64,000 nt of DNA from NCBI RefSeq assembly GCF_004664715.2, contig NC_051084.1, positions 59,143,334 through 59,207,333 of the forward strand. Direction: 5' to 3'. Shown here one piece after another: positions 49,135-61,672 of the stretch. How positions within the stretch are numbered: the stretch's first letter is position 1; every line of letters starts with the position of its first letter. The position numbers and the translations under genes are program-made. The DNA comes from Peromyscus leucopus (taxonomy: Eukaryota > Chordata > Mammalia > Rodentia > Cricetidae). A model generated the notes under the pieces. That model was not told the origin of the DNA. It saw nothing but the letters and a program-made list of their open reading frames with translations, and searched no databases.

Positions 49135-49292
49135 TTATGTGTGTGCGGTCTATAGTCTGCAAGAGGAAGTGAGAGAACAACTGTAGGAGTCACTTCTTTC
49201 ATTCTTCCCAATGAGGCCTAGCACTGAACTCAGGTCATCATCAGGCTTGGAAGCAATCACTTTACCCATGAGCCATTTGGTTAGCTCCACAT
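49135..49292 (-). mobile_element. B3-like SINE, antisense
   Basis: 'ggcctagcactgaactcagg', 'tcatcatcaggcttggaagc', 'aatcactttacccatgagcc' match antisense B3/B2, diverged at the head. Confidence 0.75.
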
Positions 49293-49329
49293 TTAATAGA
49301 TTTATAAAAACAAATAACAAAAGAAGCAC

Positions 49330-49376
49330 CACCCCCAAAGTAACCACCCCCAAAGTAACCACCCCCAAAGTAACCT
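49330..49376. repeat. 15-bp minisatellite, three copies
   Basis: Three exact head-to-tail copies of 'ccacccccaaagtaa' followed by a partial 'cc'. It translates on - into the V-V-T-L-G repeats at the start of the 49150-49368 frame, which is not a real gene. Confidence 0.97.
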
Positions 49377-49486
49377 TTATTTACTGAATTTCTGTCAATA
49401 AGAGGAATGAAAATGAAGAAAAATAATAATCATTAAAACCTCAATTTCAAATGGCTCAGTTCTGTATTTGCCTAGTCACATATACA

Positions 49487-49600
49487 ACTATAACATATAT
49501 ACTATATATATATATGTATAATACATATATGCACAACTAGAATATATACTATAATATATAATAGTATATATAATTTGTATAATACATACTAATAAGCCCA
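49487..49600. repeat. AT-rich (TATA)n/(ATAC)n low-complexity tract
   Basis: Degenerate tatata/atacat repeats. Confidence 0.9.
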
Positions 49601-49942
49601 CTTTCCCATTTATTTAGAATCTCTAGTACTTTTTCTGTACTACTTACAGGGAGGGCCATGTGAAAAAAATTTTCAGTTCCTTTAGCAAGTTTTTTAAGAT
49701 AGCTCACTAGAAATCATCTTTAGGATATTATTAAGTCACTTCAAAAATTAAAAGAAACACTTAACATCCTATTATTTTCTCAATAGACAAAAATAACTGG
49801 CAACTTCAAATTAGTGTTATTAAACCATTAAAACCTGACAATACTTATGAAAGACTTTGTTCTTGATAGGTAACATTTAGCTAATACTTTGCATAAGAAA
49901 ACAACACAATCTAATAGCAATGTAGGCAGAGATGGCACTCAC

Positions 49943-49972
49943 CGGTCTAGGTATGAAATCCACAAAGGACCC
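49943..49972 (-). other. Candidate 30-nt microexon at an LTR edge
   Basis: On -, 'gaccatgacag' could be an acceptor and 'agaccg/gtgagt' a good donor. The 30 nt between translate as GSFVDFIPRP without a phase change. The acceptor side lies at the border of the LTR-like element starting near 49978. Speculative. Confidence 0.12.
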
Positions 49973-49977
49973 CTGTC

Positions 49978-50424
49978 ATGGTCTATGGTGACATATTGTG
50001 TACCCTAATAAAATTTGCCTAAAGGTCAGAGGACAGAATAAGCCACTAGATTAAACATAGAGGCCAGACAGTGGTGGCACATGCCTTTAATCCTAGCACT
50101 CAGGAGGCAGAGATCCATCTGGATCTCTGTGAGTTCAAAGCCACCCTGGACTGTGTGAGATTGACTCAGTCTAGGAGAGAAACAGAGCCAGGAAGTGGTG
50201 ACACATGCCTTTAATCCCAATACTTGGGAATCATATGCCTTTAATCCCAGCACTAGGAAAGTTGAGACAGGAAATGTTGTGGGTGGGCAGAGAAAGGTAT
50301 ATAAGGCGTGAGAAGACAGAAAGCTTTTCAGGCTGAGGAGTCCTAGAGGTAAGAGGTGGCCTGTTCCTTTGTCTCTCTGATCTTTTTCATTATAAGACCA
50401 TTAGAAATCAGAACAACAATGTTC
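49978..50424 (+). mobile_element. LTR-like rodent repeat containing B1-like segments
   Basis: Begins 'tggtctatggtgacatattg', 'tgtaccctaataaaatttgc', then B1-like heads ('atgcctttaatcc') at 50081, 50205 and 50235, a TATA box 'gtatataagg' (50298-50307), 'ttcaggctgaggagtcctag', and ends 'cattataagaccattagaaa' and 'cagaacaaca'. I remember this composite as a common muroid LTR-type (RMER-like) repeat; the name is uncertain. TG...CA ends and the internal TATA fit a solo LTR. The 75-codon - frame inside is not a gene. Confidence 0.6.
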
Positions 50425-50429
50425 AGTTT

Positions 50430-52960
50430 TGTCATCACAATCCTCACAGACTGTAGCTGTCCTCTCAGGGAGGAAAGGAGTTACACATGTATGCTATTTA
50501 TGGAACATCCCATAAACTTAAGTGTGGGTTCAAGTCAGAGTTCAGGAAAAAATAATATCGTTTAAATGAATCACCAATGTCACTTTCAGCTCTTACATTC
50601 GTCCTTTAGAAATCTCTTTTCAAAGGACGTTATAATTGCTATTTTGGAAAATTACAAATAAAACTAAATATACACTACTTAGGGATTTTAGGCATGCTGC
50701 TCACTTTTAAAACATTACTAACTTTAAAACACTTGTTTTATGTTGTAGTTCATTTAAGATGATTTATTGAGCAGATATGGATGTGAAATTTAAAAGAAAT
50801 ATTATTAAAGAAAAAATAATGAGCAAGTTAATTTATATAAAATGATACTTAATCTTACAGAAGTGCACAATAACTTTGACAATATAGTTATATAAATGTA
50901 ATACTGCTAAGTTTTAAACTTAAGTTTATTTTTATAAAATGAAGAAAAAAAATCCAGATCTTATTTCAACTATAAATAGCACATTGTTGATATTCTAAAA
51001 TAGCATTTTAGATTATTACTATGGAAATGAGCACAAAACATAACAGATATTAATTTCAAAATGAACCAAAATAGCTAATGGAGTTTTATATCTGCTGGCT
51101 TAAGGAATATCTAAGAAAATTTACAAGTTAAAAAATTCCAGTAAGTAATTTCTTATATGAAGGAAATAACCAAATAGAAGTGGAAAGTGGAAAATTTAGA
51201 AGTCAATGAAGCAAGGAAGGGAGTGTGAAATAACACAGGGAGAAGATAAAGAAAGTGAAGGTCAAAGACTTTCTTCAAACCTACAGCCGTTTCCCTGGGA
51301 AAGACTGTTAGTTTCCCTAGGACATAGCTGAGTTACTTACACTGAATGTTTTCAGCTTACCTATTAAGCAACATTGCACTCAGTTTCAGACCCGAGGGCT
51401 CTCTATCCAGCCCCCTGTTCCAGAGGTAGTCAACTAACTCTTCATGCCTAGCATGACTAATTGAGTTTTCTCACTTGATGGCTTTATGTATGAGGGAAAC
51501 TCACTTCTATACACCCATCTCTCCATCCAGCCACCAACATGGCCAGCACTTATGGAATGCAGCACAGTCCTTCAATATGTCCTCCTATTAATAAGATCAA
51601 CACATTAAATGAGAGAATAGAAGCTGTAGTTTATAATGAAAATACTACCTTTCAAAAAACTGTGTTTTAGAAGATAAAGCTACTGCCTGCTTCTCTTTTT
51701 AAGGTGTTTCATTCCCACAATTTAACTAAACATTCACATTAAGCCATAAGAAGAATATAGATTTTCAAAAAAGGCAACTTAGAAAACTTGTCCTTCAGAG
51801 ATCTGTGATAGACTTCCCATTCTGAAACTGTCTTCATAAAGAATGGAATTTGATGCACTGACTGCTTTGAAGAGAGATGGTTACTTTACCAGTTCAGCTA
51901 AAAGGAAAATCTCAAAGACCGTACAGTATTTTTGATCAGCAAAACAAAGCCAAATATACTTTTTAAACCCTTTGTGAAAGACTAAACCAAGAAGGGATAG
52001 GTGGTTTAATTCAAGTAATATGAAACATGAATTAATTCTCTACTTTGGATTTTACTTTCTCTTTTCAAATAATTTAGCTACATTAACAGAATTTTTTGTG
52101 AATGGCTCTAAAAAAAATACCTACTCTGAGAATTAATATATAAATAGTGGATCAAAGAGCCCATGTTTTAGAATGATTTTTTTAAGCATTGTCCTAGCAT
52201 ACTTAAAAAAATAGTTAATGCTATATAATACATTACTTCAGTTATCTCAAGAACACTGTTACATTTTTTTTTAGTTCATATACTACATATTCTACGCATA
52301 GGAAGAATACTTCTATCTGTGGTTTAGAAGTTGCTTAATTTATATCTTTTCCACCCAAGCTTTGTAAAAATAAATCAGAGAAAACAAGGTATTGGTTTCA
52401 GCAAACAAGATAACTGCTCCTTGAAGTTGGAGGCAGTAGGCAGCTGCAAACATCCGACTGAAAGCCCGTTTGTGGCTGCACAGCTTCCAGTCGAGGATGT
52501 TTACAGTCGCTCACTGTCAACAGAGAGGGGCCTTCTGCAGCAGTCTGTCTCACTGACCTGACAAGTCCCCTGTAGGTGTTTCTGAAATGTACAGGCACCA
52601 TTTCTGTAAACTGTAAAGCCTCGTTCACACAAATAGGCCCTAGAAAATGACTGTAGTTCCAAACAGATGCTTCAGGAACATCTATTATTCATCTACTAAG
52701 TGTGAAAAACATTTACTAAAACAACATATGTAAATGGACTTCAGCCATTACTGTTGGCCATAAGAAACAAACAGGAAAGTGGTGAGGTGACTGACTAGGA
52801 TTACAACATGTACAAGTTCATCAAAATCCTTCTTGAAGCAAAAGTAACCAGGAAAAAAACGTAATTATCAACACAGCATAAAATGCACATTTGACATTAA
52901 ACACTGAAATAGGGGAGCGTAGACCAATAAAAACAGTAAAGTTATAAACAGACAAAAGAC
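50430..52960. other. No supported gene
   Basis: AT-rich, almost repeat-free. A GC-richer patch at 52420-52630 has overlapping 76-codon frames on both strands with no recognised product. Confidence 0.5.
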
Positions 52961-52964
52961 TTAC

Positions 52965-53122
52965 GTGCTGCTTCTACAGATCACCTTTGTTCTGAAACCC
53001 GCGTTCATAGAGGCCTTGTCCAGTCAGCTGATGTTTGAAGGAATAAGCAACAATCAGGAGGAAAGCAGAAAAGGCAAGGAGGTGCCGGTCTGCAGGATCA
53101 GTCTGTGGATCTGAGTTTCCCA
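52965..53122 (-). CDS. Candidate coding exon, C-terminal hydrophobic segment, unidentified gene
   Basis: Reading - strand: a strong acceptor ('tctgtgtttttccag') precedes 53122, and a near-perfect donor (CAC/gtaagtc) follows 52965. The 158 nt are open in one frame (after two nt completing a codon) for 47 codons to a TAG at 52974-52976, nine nt before the donor. The product starts GNSDPQTDPADR, has a hydrophobic run HLLAFSAFLLIVAYSF that could be a C-terminal membrane anchor, then KHQLTGQGLYERGFQNKGDL. A stop this close to the last exon junction would escape nonsense-mediated decay, so the next, 3'-UTR exon would lie to the left (possibly 31480-32080). The protein is not recognised; it might be an alternative C-terminal exon. 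Confidence 0.35.
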
Positions 53123-53124
53123 CT

Positions 53125-54645
53125 GGAAAAACACAGAACCTATCGCTGGCAGCAGGGGCTGGCAGCAGTGACGCACGTTAACTCCACATCTGAATGTTCT
53201 GAATTCCACTCCCATTCTCTAATGAAAATAAATGAGGAAAACGGAAGGTTAAGCTCTATCAGTCACTACTTTTCCTGAAGTAATTCAAAACCCTTCTGAG
53301 TCTAGTGAAAGATTAAGCTGATACGGCGGGTGTGCCCTTTCTCTGAGATTGGGTTTTAGATGAAGTTACCACAAGGTTAAGCTGCCAATGCCTTGGGATT
53401 TTATGATACAAAAATCCCCACAGAGAGCTTCATGTTTGTGGAAACTAACAAATGTGATGAGCTCCATAAATTTCTTTTTCAAAGCAAAGGGTAGTTCTAT
53501 CCCATTATGGTTAAGAAAGTTAATCTTTGAGGCAGCAGGTGAAAACAAGCTGAATTATGTTGTGGCCATTCTCTTTATTAACTAAACACTTTGAACTATT
53601 AAAACTTCCTAGGGAATCACAACTTCTCAATGGGTCAAGTCACACGAGGGAACAAAGCAAACCCTATCAGTGCTGGCAAGTCTACATTCCAAACATTCCT
53701 AGCACTTGGCATTCATAGACCACTGCTGCCCCAGCTAAGTCAATCCTAAACTCAGCTACAGCCACCAACCTTGTGAACTTCTCACCAAGACACCCACTCC
53801 TTTTAAGTGGCCCACAAATAGAGAGGCAGGGTGCTCTTTAATTAAAACATAAATACCAGAACTGGCACCCCAGAGGATATTGTATATCAGCAACTGTTTA
53901 CAAAAAGAAAAGGTTTTCACTCCCATAAATTTTTCTCAAAGTAAAGGATCTCTTAGTTGCCTTGGAATCTGTCCACTTTTGAGTAGTAACTTTAAATTAA
54001 AAAATGTTAAAATCATTAATTTCCTGGTATATACTAAGCAAACAACTTCCAATAACAATTCTTTGTGAAAGAAACATAAAACTTCGGCACCACTCCAGCC
54101 TTTTGCTCAACACTTTATGAATAAAGAGGAAAAAATTCTTTAAAACATGAAAGACTAAGATCATACATACAAGAGCTCAAACATGCAAGAGCATTTAACA
54201 AGGAGCAACTCAGGGTTTCAGACTCTACATGTAGGGTTTTTTTTTTTAGCAAAATACAAGCATAGTAAAACCACACAAAAGCTAAGTCGATTTATTCAAA
54301 TGGATGCTGGATAACTTGCCACTTCAGGTGTAGGTCTGTGTTAGGTAGTTGTTTCAATGACTTAGGATTTTATTTGTTGTTGAGAAGCAGAGATTCCACT
54401 TGGAACCATAATTCTTAAAGTTTGAGGGTTGAGATAAGATAGATTATCCATTTGGCTTCTTCTAACCCCACATACCTAAATTTCAGTTTGCCCCACTGCT
54501 TCTCCAACTCTTCCTCAAAGGTGGGAAGCTGCTGGGTGTATGTATACACCTGGCAAAAGCTACCAAATGCTTCTGCTACACCTTTCCAGCAGAGAACCAC
54601 TGACGTAAAATATCTGAACTAAGTAAGTGTGCTTCTGACCAAAAT
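53125..54645. other. No supported gene
   Basis: AT-rich. The 61-codon - frame at 54415-54600 (contains FEEELEKQWGKLKFRY) is the only protein-like translation, without splice or family support. Confidence 0.45.
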
Positions 54646-54649
54646 ATCT

Positions 54650-55770
54650 AGAAAATATGAATGTTTTTAAAAAGTGCTGCAGGTCGCAGGAATATATCAT
54701 AAGAACTCAGCTGGTTATGGCAAAGTCACTATCTGGAGGGATCAAGGATTTCCTCCAGAGGAAGCCAAATTCCAAGGAGCTTTTGGTGTTATTTGGCTTG
54801 TTATTTATCAGCTGTATTCTGTTATGAAAATCATGTGTGCCCTCATAGTTTTCCCAATTGACTTTTACCTAAGAAGGGCTAACAATGTGGACCGATCACT
54901 CTCTGGACATACACATTCCAGGTATTTGGAAAGGCTTTCTCTGGAATCAGATATCTCCCTTAGCCACTTTCAAGGACTACAGGAAACACTGCCCAGGTGG
55001 GTGCGCAACTTCTGAGGATAACAGTGATAACAGCCCACATGCGAGTCTCCTGACTTAAGGTAAATTCCACAAGGAGACACCACCCAGGTGGTCGCTCAAC
55101 TTCTGAGGACTAACAGTGATAACAGCCCACATGCAAGTCTCCTGACTTACGGTAAATTCCACAAGGAGACACTGCCTAGGTCAGGTGAACGTTAATAGTT
55201 TTACACAATTTGGCTTGGACCCTCCCTATGTATACCGGGACTTCCGGGGCACAGGAATGAGAAGGGAAAAGAGAATGGAAGAACTAGATGGGTAAGAACT
55301 TGAGAGGAACAAACTGAGATGGGGAAGAACTAGATTGAAGGGCTAGAAGAGAAGACTAGAGAAACGAGATGGAAGATGAGGAAGAGCCAGATGGGGAAGA
55401 ACAAGATGAGGAAGAACAAGAGAAAGAGAAGGAGATGGGAGAGGAGGTGATATGGGAAAGTCCTAGCTGGGTAAGAACAAGGTGAAAAGAACCTAGATGA
55501 GGCAGAATTAAGACGAGAGAATTAAGATAGAACTTAAGAGGGAGCAGTAGATAAACAGAGAGAAATCAGGCAAGAAAGGAGCTAGGCACGAGAACAGAAC
55601 TGAAGCTGTGTATATAGGATGTTATCCCAGACGAATTAAAGCAAGTGGACGATAGAGCGTGGTGTGCTGAGATTCTATTTCCCGAAATTAGTCCTTGCCG
55701 TTAGTAGTTCTCTCTCCTGAGCCCCTGAGATGTATAATATTAAGGCTGGTCCCTCTAATATTATACAAGA
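54650..55770 (+). mobile_element. LTR/ERV-like element, purine-rich
   Basis: After unique DNA, about 1 kb shows LTR-like organisation: the tandem duplication at 54988-55193 (enhancer-like position), 'ccctccctatgtatacc' as a possible TATA region (about 55221), a long purine-rich GAAGA/AGATGGGG tract (55255-55600), 'gacgaattaaagcaag' and an end near 'ctctaatattataca' (55769). Boundaries and class (ERVK-like by look) are uncertain, and no clear target duplication was found. No viral gene is present; the 113-codon frame at 54674-55015 matches nothing known to me. Confidence 0.5.
54988..55193 (+). repeat. 91/92-bp tandem duplication plus partial third copy
   Basis: Copy 1 54988-55078, copy 2 55079-55170, partial copy 3 55171-55193 ('actgcctaggtcaggtgaac'). 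Both full copies contain 'gataacagcccacatgc' and 'ggtaaattccacaaggagac'; they differ at few positions and by one inserted base in copy 2. Confidence 0.95.
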
Positions 55771-56870
55771 AAAAAGCACATCTTAACAAATATGAAGGAA
55801 TAAGATTCAATTTTGTTTAGTACATCAGACCCTGATCTGCCTTATATAACCCTGGAACACAAAACAAACTTCCAACTTTAAAACTATGAGCACTCCATGG
55901 CTTCAGATCTGTGAGTCAAGGTCCCTAAGTCTGCCAGCCCAAAGGTGTAGCTGTAGCGTCTTGGAATCTACCACACATCCTTTATGTTTTAACTATGTAA
56001 AGGATTAACTCATTCAGGTGGAGGAGACTGGTCCTAAAATCTTTTAAAACGTTTTCTTAGCTAGTCAAAGAAATGAAAAAGTACAAGGTGCCCTGCCCCT
56101 CCAGAAAATGACACTTCTCCTTCCTTCCATCTTACTCCTTCCTATCCATATAACCTCCCAACTACAGGTTTGCAAGTTTATAGGAATACTCCAAGAATGG
56201 GAGGTCCCTTGTCAGCCCAGGCTCCAGTGCCTAGGATCTGCATCTTTCTGCCTGGGAATCCTAGGGTCTAGGAAGCTGCATGAACATTACTGGAATTCTA
56301 ACTATCTTGTTTTTATTTTGACACACCTGTAAAGAACGAACACCAACTGGTCTGTTTCCTTTTGTTGAAAGCATGCATAGAACTCATCTGAAACAGAGTA
56401 ACTAAATGTACAAACAGAATTCTGAACTTCAAATCCAATCTCCACCTTTTCTGACTCATTCAAGGTGCAGTTTTCCTCAGTTTTAGCTAGCCTAAGGGTT
56501 TGTATTAATCCTCATTACATTTCCTGTTAATCACGACACCAGTGAGTCTTCTCTTGACTTTCTTTAGTGCTGTTGAAGTAATACTAATAAAAACCTACCT
56601 GCTATATTCCTTGCTTTGTGAAAATTAATAGAACCATGGGAACTGACTGGGAACAACTTCTCATGGAGTTTGCTCATGCAAACACCTGTTAAGAAACTCA
56701 AGTTCTAGGAAGAAAACCATTATCTTGGATAGTAAAGAGTTTAAATTTATGAAGATTAAGTCCTCTCCTAGTCTAGAAGTGAACATAATTATTTTATTCA
56801 ATTATCATTCTTTACTAAGGTGGCAGTACAAAATAAATAAAAAATTAAGCGTATGTACTCATCTTTATGA
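55771..56870. other. No supported gene
   Basis: AT-rich. The 74-codon + frame at 56108-56332 is unsupported. Confidence 0.55.
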
Positions 56871-56871
56871 C

Positions 56872-57011
56872 TTTTTATTTTGGAGGTAAGGGGGTCCAAA
56901 TGTAGCCCAGCCTGGCCTTGAACTACGTAGCAGAAGTTGACCTTGAAATCCTGATTCTCTTGCTTCCACCTACCAAATGTTGTGTTGGGATTACAGGCAT
57001 TCAGCACGCTT
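56872..57011 (-). mobile_element. Old B1 SINE, antisense
   Basis: 'gtagcccagcctggccttga', 'gaccttgaaatcctgattct', 'gttgggattacaggcattca' follow the antisense early-B1 order. Confidence 0.8.
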
Positions 57012-57920
57012 AGTCTTGTACACATTTACAAGCTCAGTTCAACTGAACCTCTCCTAAGTATTTCCTCATGTCAATCAATATCCACCATGCCACTTTCATC
57101 TTGTCCCTGTCACAGCATGATAAGCTGCTACCAAGACAAATGCACCATCACCATAACGCTGAGGAGGACACCAGACTTGCAGCACTGAAATGGCTCACTG
57201 CTCACTCCTCTATTCTGATGTTCTAGAGCATTTGTGGAGTATGGAAGGCATGTACTTGAATAAGAGTTAACAGTTCAATAATAATTGTATTTTCATTATA
57301 ACCAAAAAATTAAGAGTTAAGAACCCCTTTTATGATGAAATAGAATTGATTTGCTCTCCAAGGCAAGTTTTCAGATATTCTCAAAGGCATCAGGACCTTA
57401 GTCTTATCATTCATTCTCCACTCACCCCTCACCTGCAAGTAGCTCTCCTCTCTTACTTTCCCTGGTATTCCTACTAAGGTGGGACATTCCAGAAGGTCAG
57501 GGCCTCCGAGCCTCCAGGCTAATGGGGGACTTTCCCACCCCAGTCTATCTACCTCAGCTCCCTTTTCTTACCTCACTGTCAGCAGTTCCCAGGCAACCTC
57601 CCTCAGACCACAGGCTGCTGGCTCAGCTCTTTCTGCCAGACTTTGCTCAATTAGGCTCCTTCCAAAGAACAGAAATACCCTCCTGCTTCTGCTGAAATAC
57701 AGAATGCTTCTAAAGGAATATCAAGTACATTTAAGTTTTATTATTAACAATCACATGGCAGAAATGAGCTCAAATACTGAACTACTTTAAAAACAAAACT
57801 AAAGCTATAATTCCCACACTATAAAAACTCAGCATGATCAGTATTATTCCTTCAGGATAATATATTGTTTCAGATGTGAACCATTTTATAACAAATGCTG
57901 CCTTTTAAAAAAATATTTAT
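57012..57920. other. No supported gene
   Basis: A C/T-rich patch at 57400-57660 hosts a 103-codon + frame (57479-57790) and, on -, a good donor-like 'cttgcag/gtgagggg' at about 57433; no convincing exon. Confidence 0.45.
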
Positions 57921-57924
57921 TTTA

Positions 57925-58173
57925 CCAGGCATGGTGAAGCACACTTGTAATCATAGCACTCAGGAGGCAGAATCTGAGGCTAGCCTGGCTACTAAGAATA
58001 TATATAAGGTGTTTCAGGTCAGGGAGGGCTACACAGGAAAACTGTTTCAAAACAAGTATTTGAGTTGGGACTGCTACACACTTGTAGTTTTAGAAAGACC
58101 AGAGTTCAAGACTAACATGGATAACACAGTAAGACTTTATTTAAAAAAATGAAAATAATAAAAAAAAAAAAAA
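57925..58173 (+). mobile_element. Two head-to-tail old B1 copies
   Basis: First copy: 'ccaggcatggtgaagcacac', 'ttgtaatcatagcactcagg' ... 'tacacaggaaaactgtttca'. Second, from about 58060: 'cagagttcaagactaacatg', 'cacagtaagactttatttaa' and an A-rich tail ending in A13. Either insertion into a tail or a dimeric early B1. Confidence 0.75.
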
Positions 58174-58230
58174 GTCTGTTAACCAGTATCAGTAACTGGA
58201 AAACATCTATTTTTAACTTAGGCCAACTGT

Positions 58231-58232
<2 letters not shown>

Positions 58233-58269
<37 letters not shown>
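58233..58269. repeat. (TG)n microsatellite
   Basis: 18 TG units. Confidence 0.98.
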
Positions 58270-58271
<2 letters not shown>

Positions 58272-61200
58272 CTTTATATGTATAACTATATATATATATT
58301 AGTAACTTAAATGATTTGCTATTGTTAAATATTATAGAGTAGTCTACTACTTAACTAATTTTCTTTGAAAGCATTTAAAAGGCAAGGTTAGTCTAGAGTC
58401 TTTAATAATAATCAATTGCCATAAAATACCCAGAATGTCATATTACCAAATTGATTCATTCTGTAAGCACTTATGACAATGCTTTCAAAGTTATGCAATG
58501 AGAGTATTAGCTATGTTATCAATAAAAAGAAAGTCAAGACAATAACCAAGTCATATAACTGTAACTATGAAAAAGTCACTTCCTTGTTTTTCTATATGAT
58601 GTACATTACTTTAATATGCACTTTAATACAGAAATTTAGAGAGAGCTGACCAATTTCAGACACAGGGACTAGTATCTTTCACACCTCCCTACAAAGGCAA
58701 GTCTTTGAAAGGAAAGAAACTACCTTTATTCTTTGCCCATGGCCATGATTCGATGTCCTGCATCTATAGAAGTGCCCCAAGATGTGCCCTGCAGAAAGTG
58801 GGTGCTCAGTATATGCTGGCTGAATCTTCAAGACATCAGTAATAGAATTCTTAAGATGTATCTTTTTAACAATTAGACAACATCTTTTGGGAGCTTACAA
58901 CTCAACAAAGAAGCAGAAGTCACAATATCAAGATGCTGTTCCCCACTCTCCCCTGTGAGAATTCTCCAAGACCAGCTGGTGAATCTTAAATTACAGGAAG
59001 ACAAGAAACACAGGGTTACCTAGCAGACACCTGGGGGCTAGGGGAGATCTGTAACTTTGAGCCCAAGCTGCTTTCTCTATGAAAGGAAACAGTAATACCT
59101 GCTCATCAGACCTTCCTGGAGAAGTGACCAAGGTGTGTGTAAGAAGACAAAGAACACATGTCCCTACTAGTAGTTACGTTCCTGTACTGTCCTTTTCTGA
59201 TTATTAGAAGGCTAAGGAAGCTTAAATAGAACAGTATATACTAATGGAAACAAACTACTAAAATGTTATTTAGGCTTTTAAACCAGCTAGTTACCTGATT
59301 TCATTAGACTACACTGGATGTCAATTTTCTCAATAAGAGGGTTAATAAAATTTTCTATAAAATCCTTAAAGCTATCAAGCGCCATGACTAATTTCTTGAT
59401 TTTTTTTTTAAATTTATGAAATACAGTGGAAACAGAGTAAATATGGGTTGAAAGATTTTAAAATTAAAGATATATAAATCATGGAAGCAGATTTCTCTTA
59501 ACCAGTGATTTTTTTCTCTTAATACAAAGTCACCAATTACCCTGAATTCATTCACCACCACTTTCCACACCCACATTTTTTTTAAAAATAGCAGCATTAC
59601 ACAACTGTTTGAAAGTATAGTTACAGACACAGCAGTTAGAAGCTAACTTATAAAGCTTCCTGCAGAACTTGTCTACAGTGCCATTTGGTAAGAAATACGG
59701 ATACAAGCAGGGAACAAAGGAGGATCACATACCTTATGCCGAAGGCAAATAGCAATAAAGCACATAGAAAATCAGGACAAAAGTCTTATTCAGAGTCCAA
59801 CCTTTGAATCAGCTTTCACAACTCTGTATCATTTCATAAGAGAATAAATAGCTTGCTTACCTGAAAATTAGGAGAGTTTTATGGGAAGTTAATATTTGAT
59901 TAAAAAGTGTTTGTTTGGGGTTATCTAAAGCTAAGTGGCTTTTAAGTAAGAATTTTTAAAATTTTCATGAAGTAACTATAAACCTGCAAGATAAAAAAAA
60001 AAAAAACTCCTATGTAAAAAATAGTTACCCACTTAATAAGTACTCAGTAGATCTGTGATGAATGTGAATTGACCCACTAGGGATGGCTGACATTTCCAGT
60101 GTGACTGGCTCAAATTTCACTTGTAAAGTTAAGCATTAAGAGTGGAGGTTAAAAGACAGTTCAAGCTAGGCGAACAGCACAGACACAGGAACAAACAGCG
60201 GCAATAAATAAGCAGCACTATGCAGCTCCTGCTTCTGGGAGAAGAGTCCAAGAAAGCTGGGACCCTTTCTACACGCTTGTAGGCCCAGGTTCCAATTCTG
60301 CCTAATGTGGAAAACTGGGCACAGTGGCAATCTAGAGTGTAATGAGAACAGTGTCAGAGGAGGGGGAAGTTTCCATGACAATAGCGAAGAATGGACAAGT
60401 ACAAGAATTAGATACAAGGAAAATAAGAAAGAAAATCTGCTTGCCCCTTTCTGTTTCCTAGAGCCCATGAATGCTTGAACAGAATGCCAGGGCTATGCAC
60501 TGACTGGGAAAAGCATGGTTAATTCACATTATTTCACAGATGGAGAACTAAACAAACCCTGTCAGATGCTTCTCTACCTGGGAAACAGTCACTCAGCAAT
60601 TACTTTGTCCAAATCAACAGTTTACGATTTAACTTGACATTTTGTTATTCAAAGAGACTATTTTTTCATAAATGTGAATGAGTAATCTACTTTTTATACA
60701 GCTAGTAAGATTAAAAAAAAAAGTGAGGAAGAGGCATAAAATGAGTTACCAGAGAGTTTAAAAATAAGACTGGCAATGTATCTTAGATTTTGTGAAATGA
60801 TTATAATTTCAATTATTCTGTACTATTACAATCATAAATCAGGAAGAAATAATTTGAGACCCACGATCTGATCAAGGATCTTTATACATGACCAAAATGG
60901 AACTTTAAAATCGGGCTAAAATCCCTCCAAATTTTTTCTAACTTTAATCTCATATTCTGTGGAACAAAAGTGCTACACTTTTATCTAGACAATTAAGAAG
61001 GTAATATTACAAAAAAACTATTTTACATTTAAGTTTTAAAAATGCTGGACCCTAATTTATGCTCTCTGAAGAAAAACTTACATGTCGGTCAGCACTAAGT
61101 CTTAATTTCTTTTCTTTCTTTTTTACTAAAGCTATTCTTAAAGTTGCCTCTGGTGTTTTCTAAATGTGCTCAGAAGTCTTAGGGCTCTGGCAATTTTTTA

Positions 61201-61670
61201 ACTAGTAAAATAAACACAGCACTGGAGTACCTGCAGTCCTTCTAACAGCACTGTTTGTGTTATAAGCCCATCCACAAAGGCTACACAGACATATCCAGTA
61301 TCAACAAAAGGTACTCAGATACCAGTGCATCTTAGCAGCACACCCAAGTCTCAAAATGCAAAAGGAAGAAAATTTCCACTCCCACGATTCTCAACTCCCT
61401 GGCTCAGCACACGTCATGAAAAAGAAAGTGACATTGCCTGTTTCTGTGAATTTGGGGGGGAGGTGTGGGTGTGATGCAAATCAGCAATTCTCTCCTTCCC
61501 TTTCCCATCATCCTCCTGCTCCCAATTTATCTCTTCATTTCCACAATGTTTCTTTTCTCCCTTTTTTTCTACATTTAACTGCTCTCTCACCTTCTCTCCT
61601 GAATTCAAACAGAAAAGACTGCTTTGCCCTTTAATTCTGTTACTTACTATCAACCTCTAAGTTTCATACA
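58270..61670. other. No supported gene; weak MIR/L2 traces
   Basis: Intron-like AT-rich DNA. 'gtgggtgctcagtatatgct' (about 58799-58818) resembles the end of an MIR/L2 copy. Frames at 59388-59630, 60166-60468 and 61356-61653 have no features. Confidence 0.5.
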
Positions 61671-61672
61671 AT

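Noticed and set aside
49150..49368. 72-codon - frame beginning with a V-V-T-L-G repeat
   Set aside because: The repeat is the 15-bp minisatellite and the rest is an antisense SINE.
57433..57480. - strand donor-like site with a short open block
   Set aside because: The acceptor is ambiguous, the block contains a stop in one phase, and nothing links it to neighbours.
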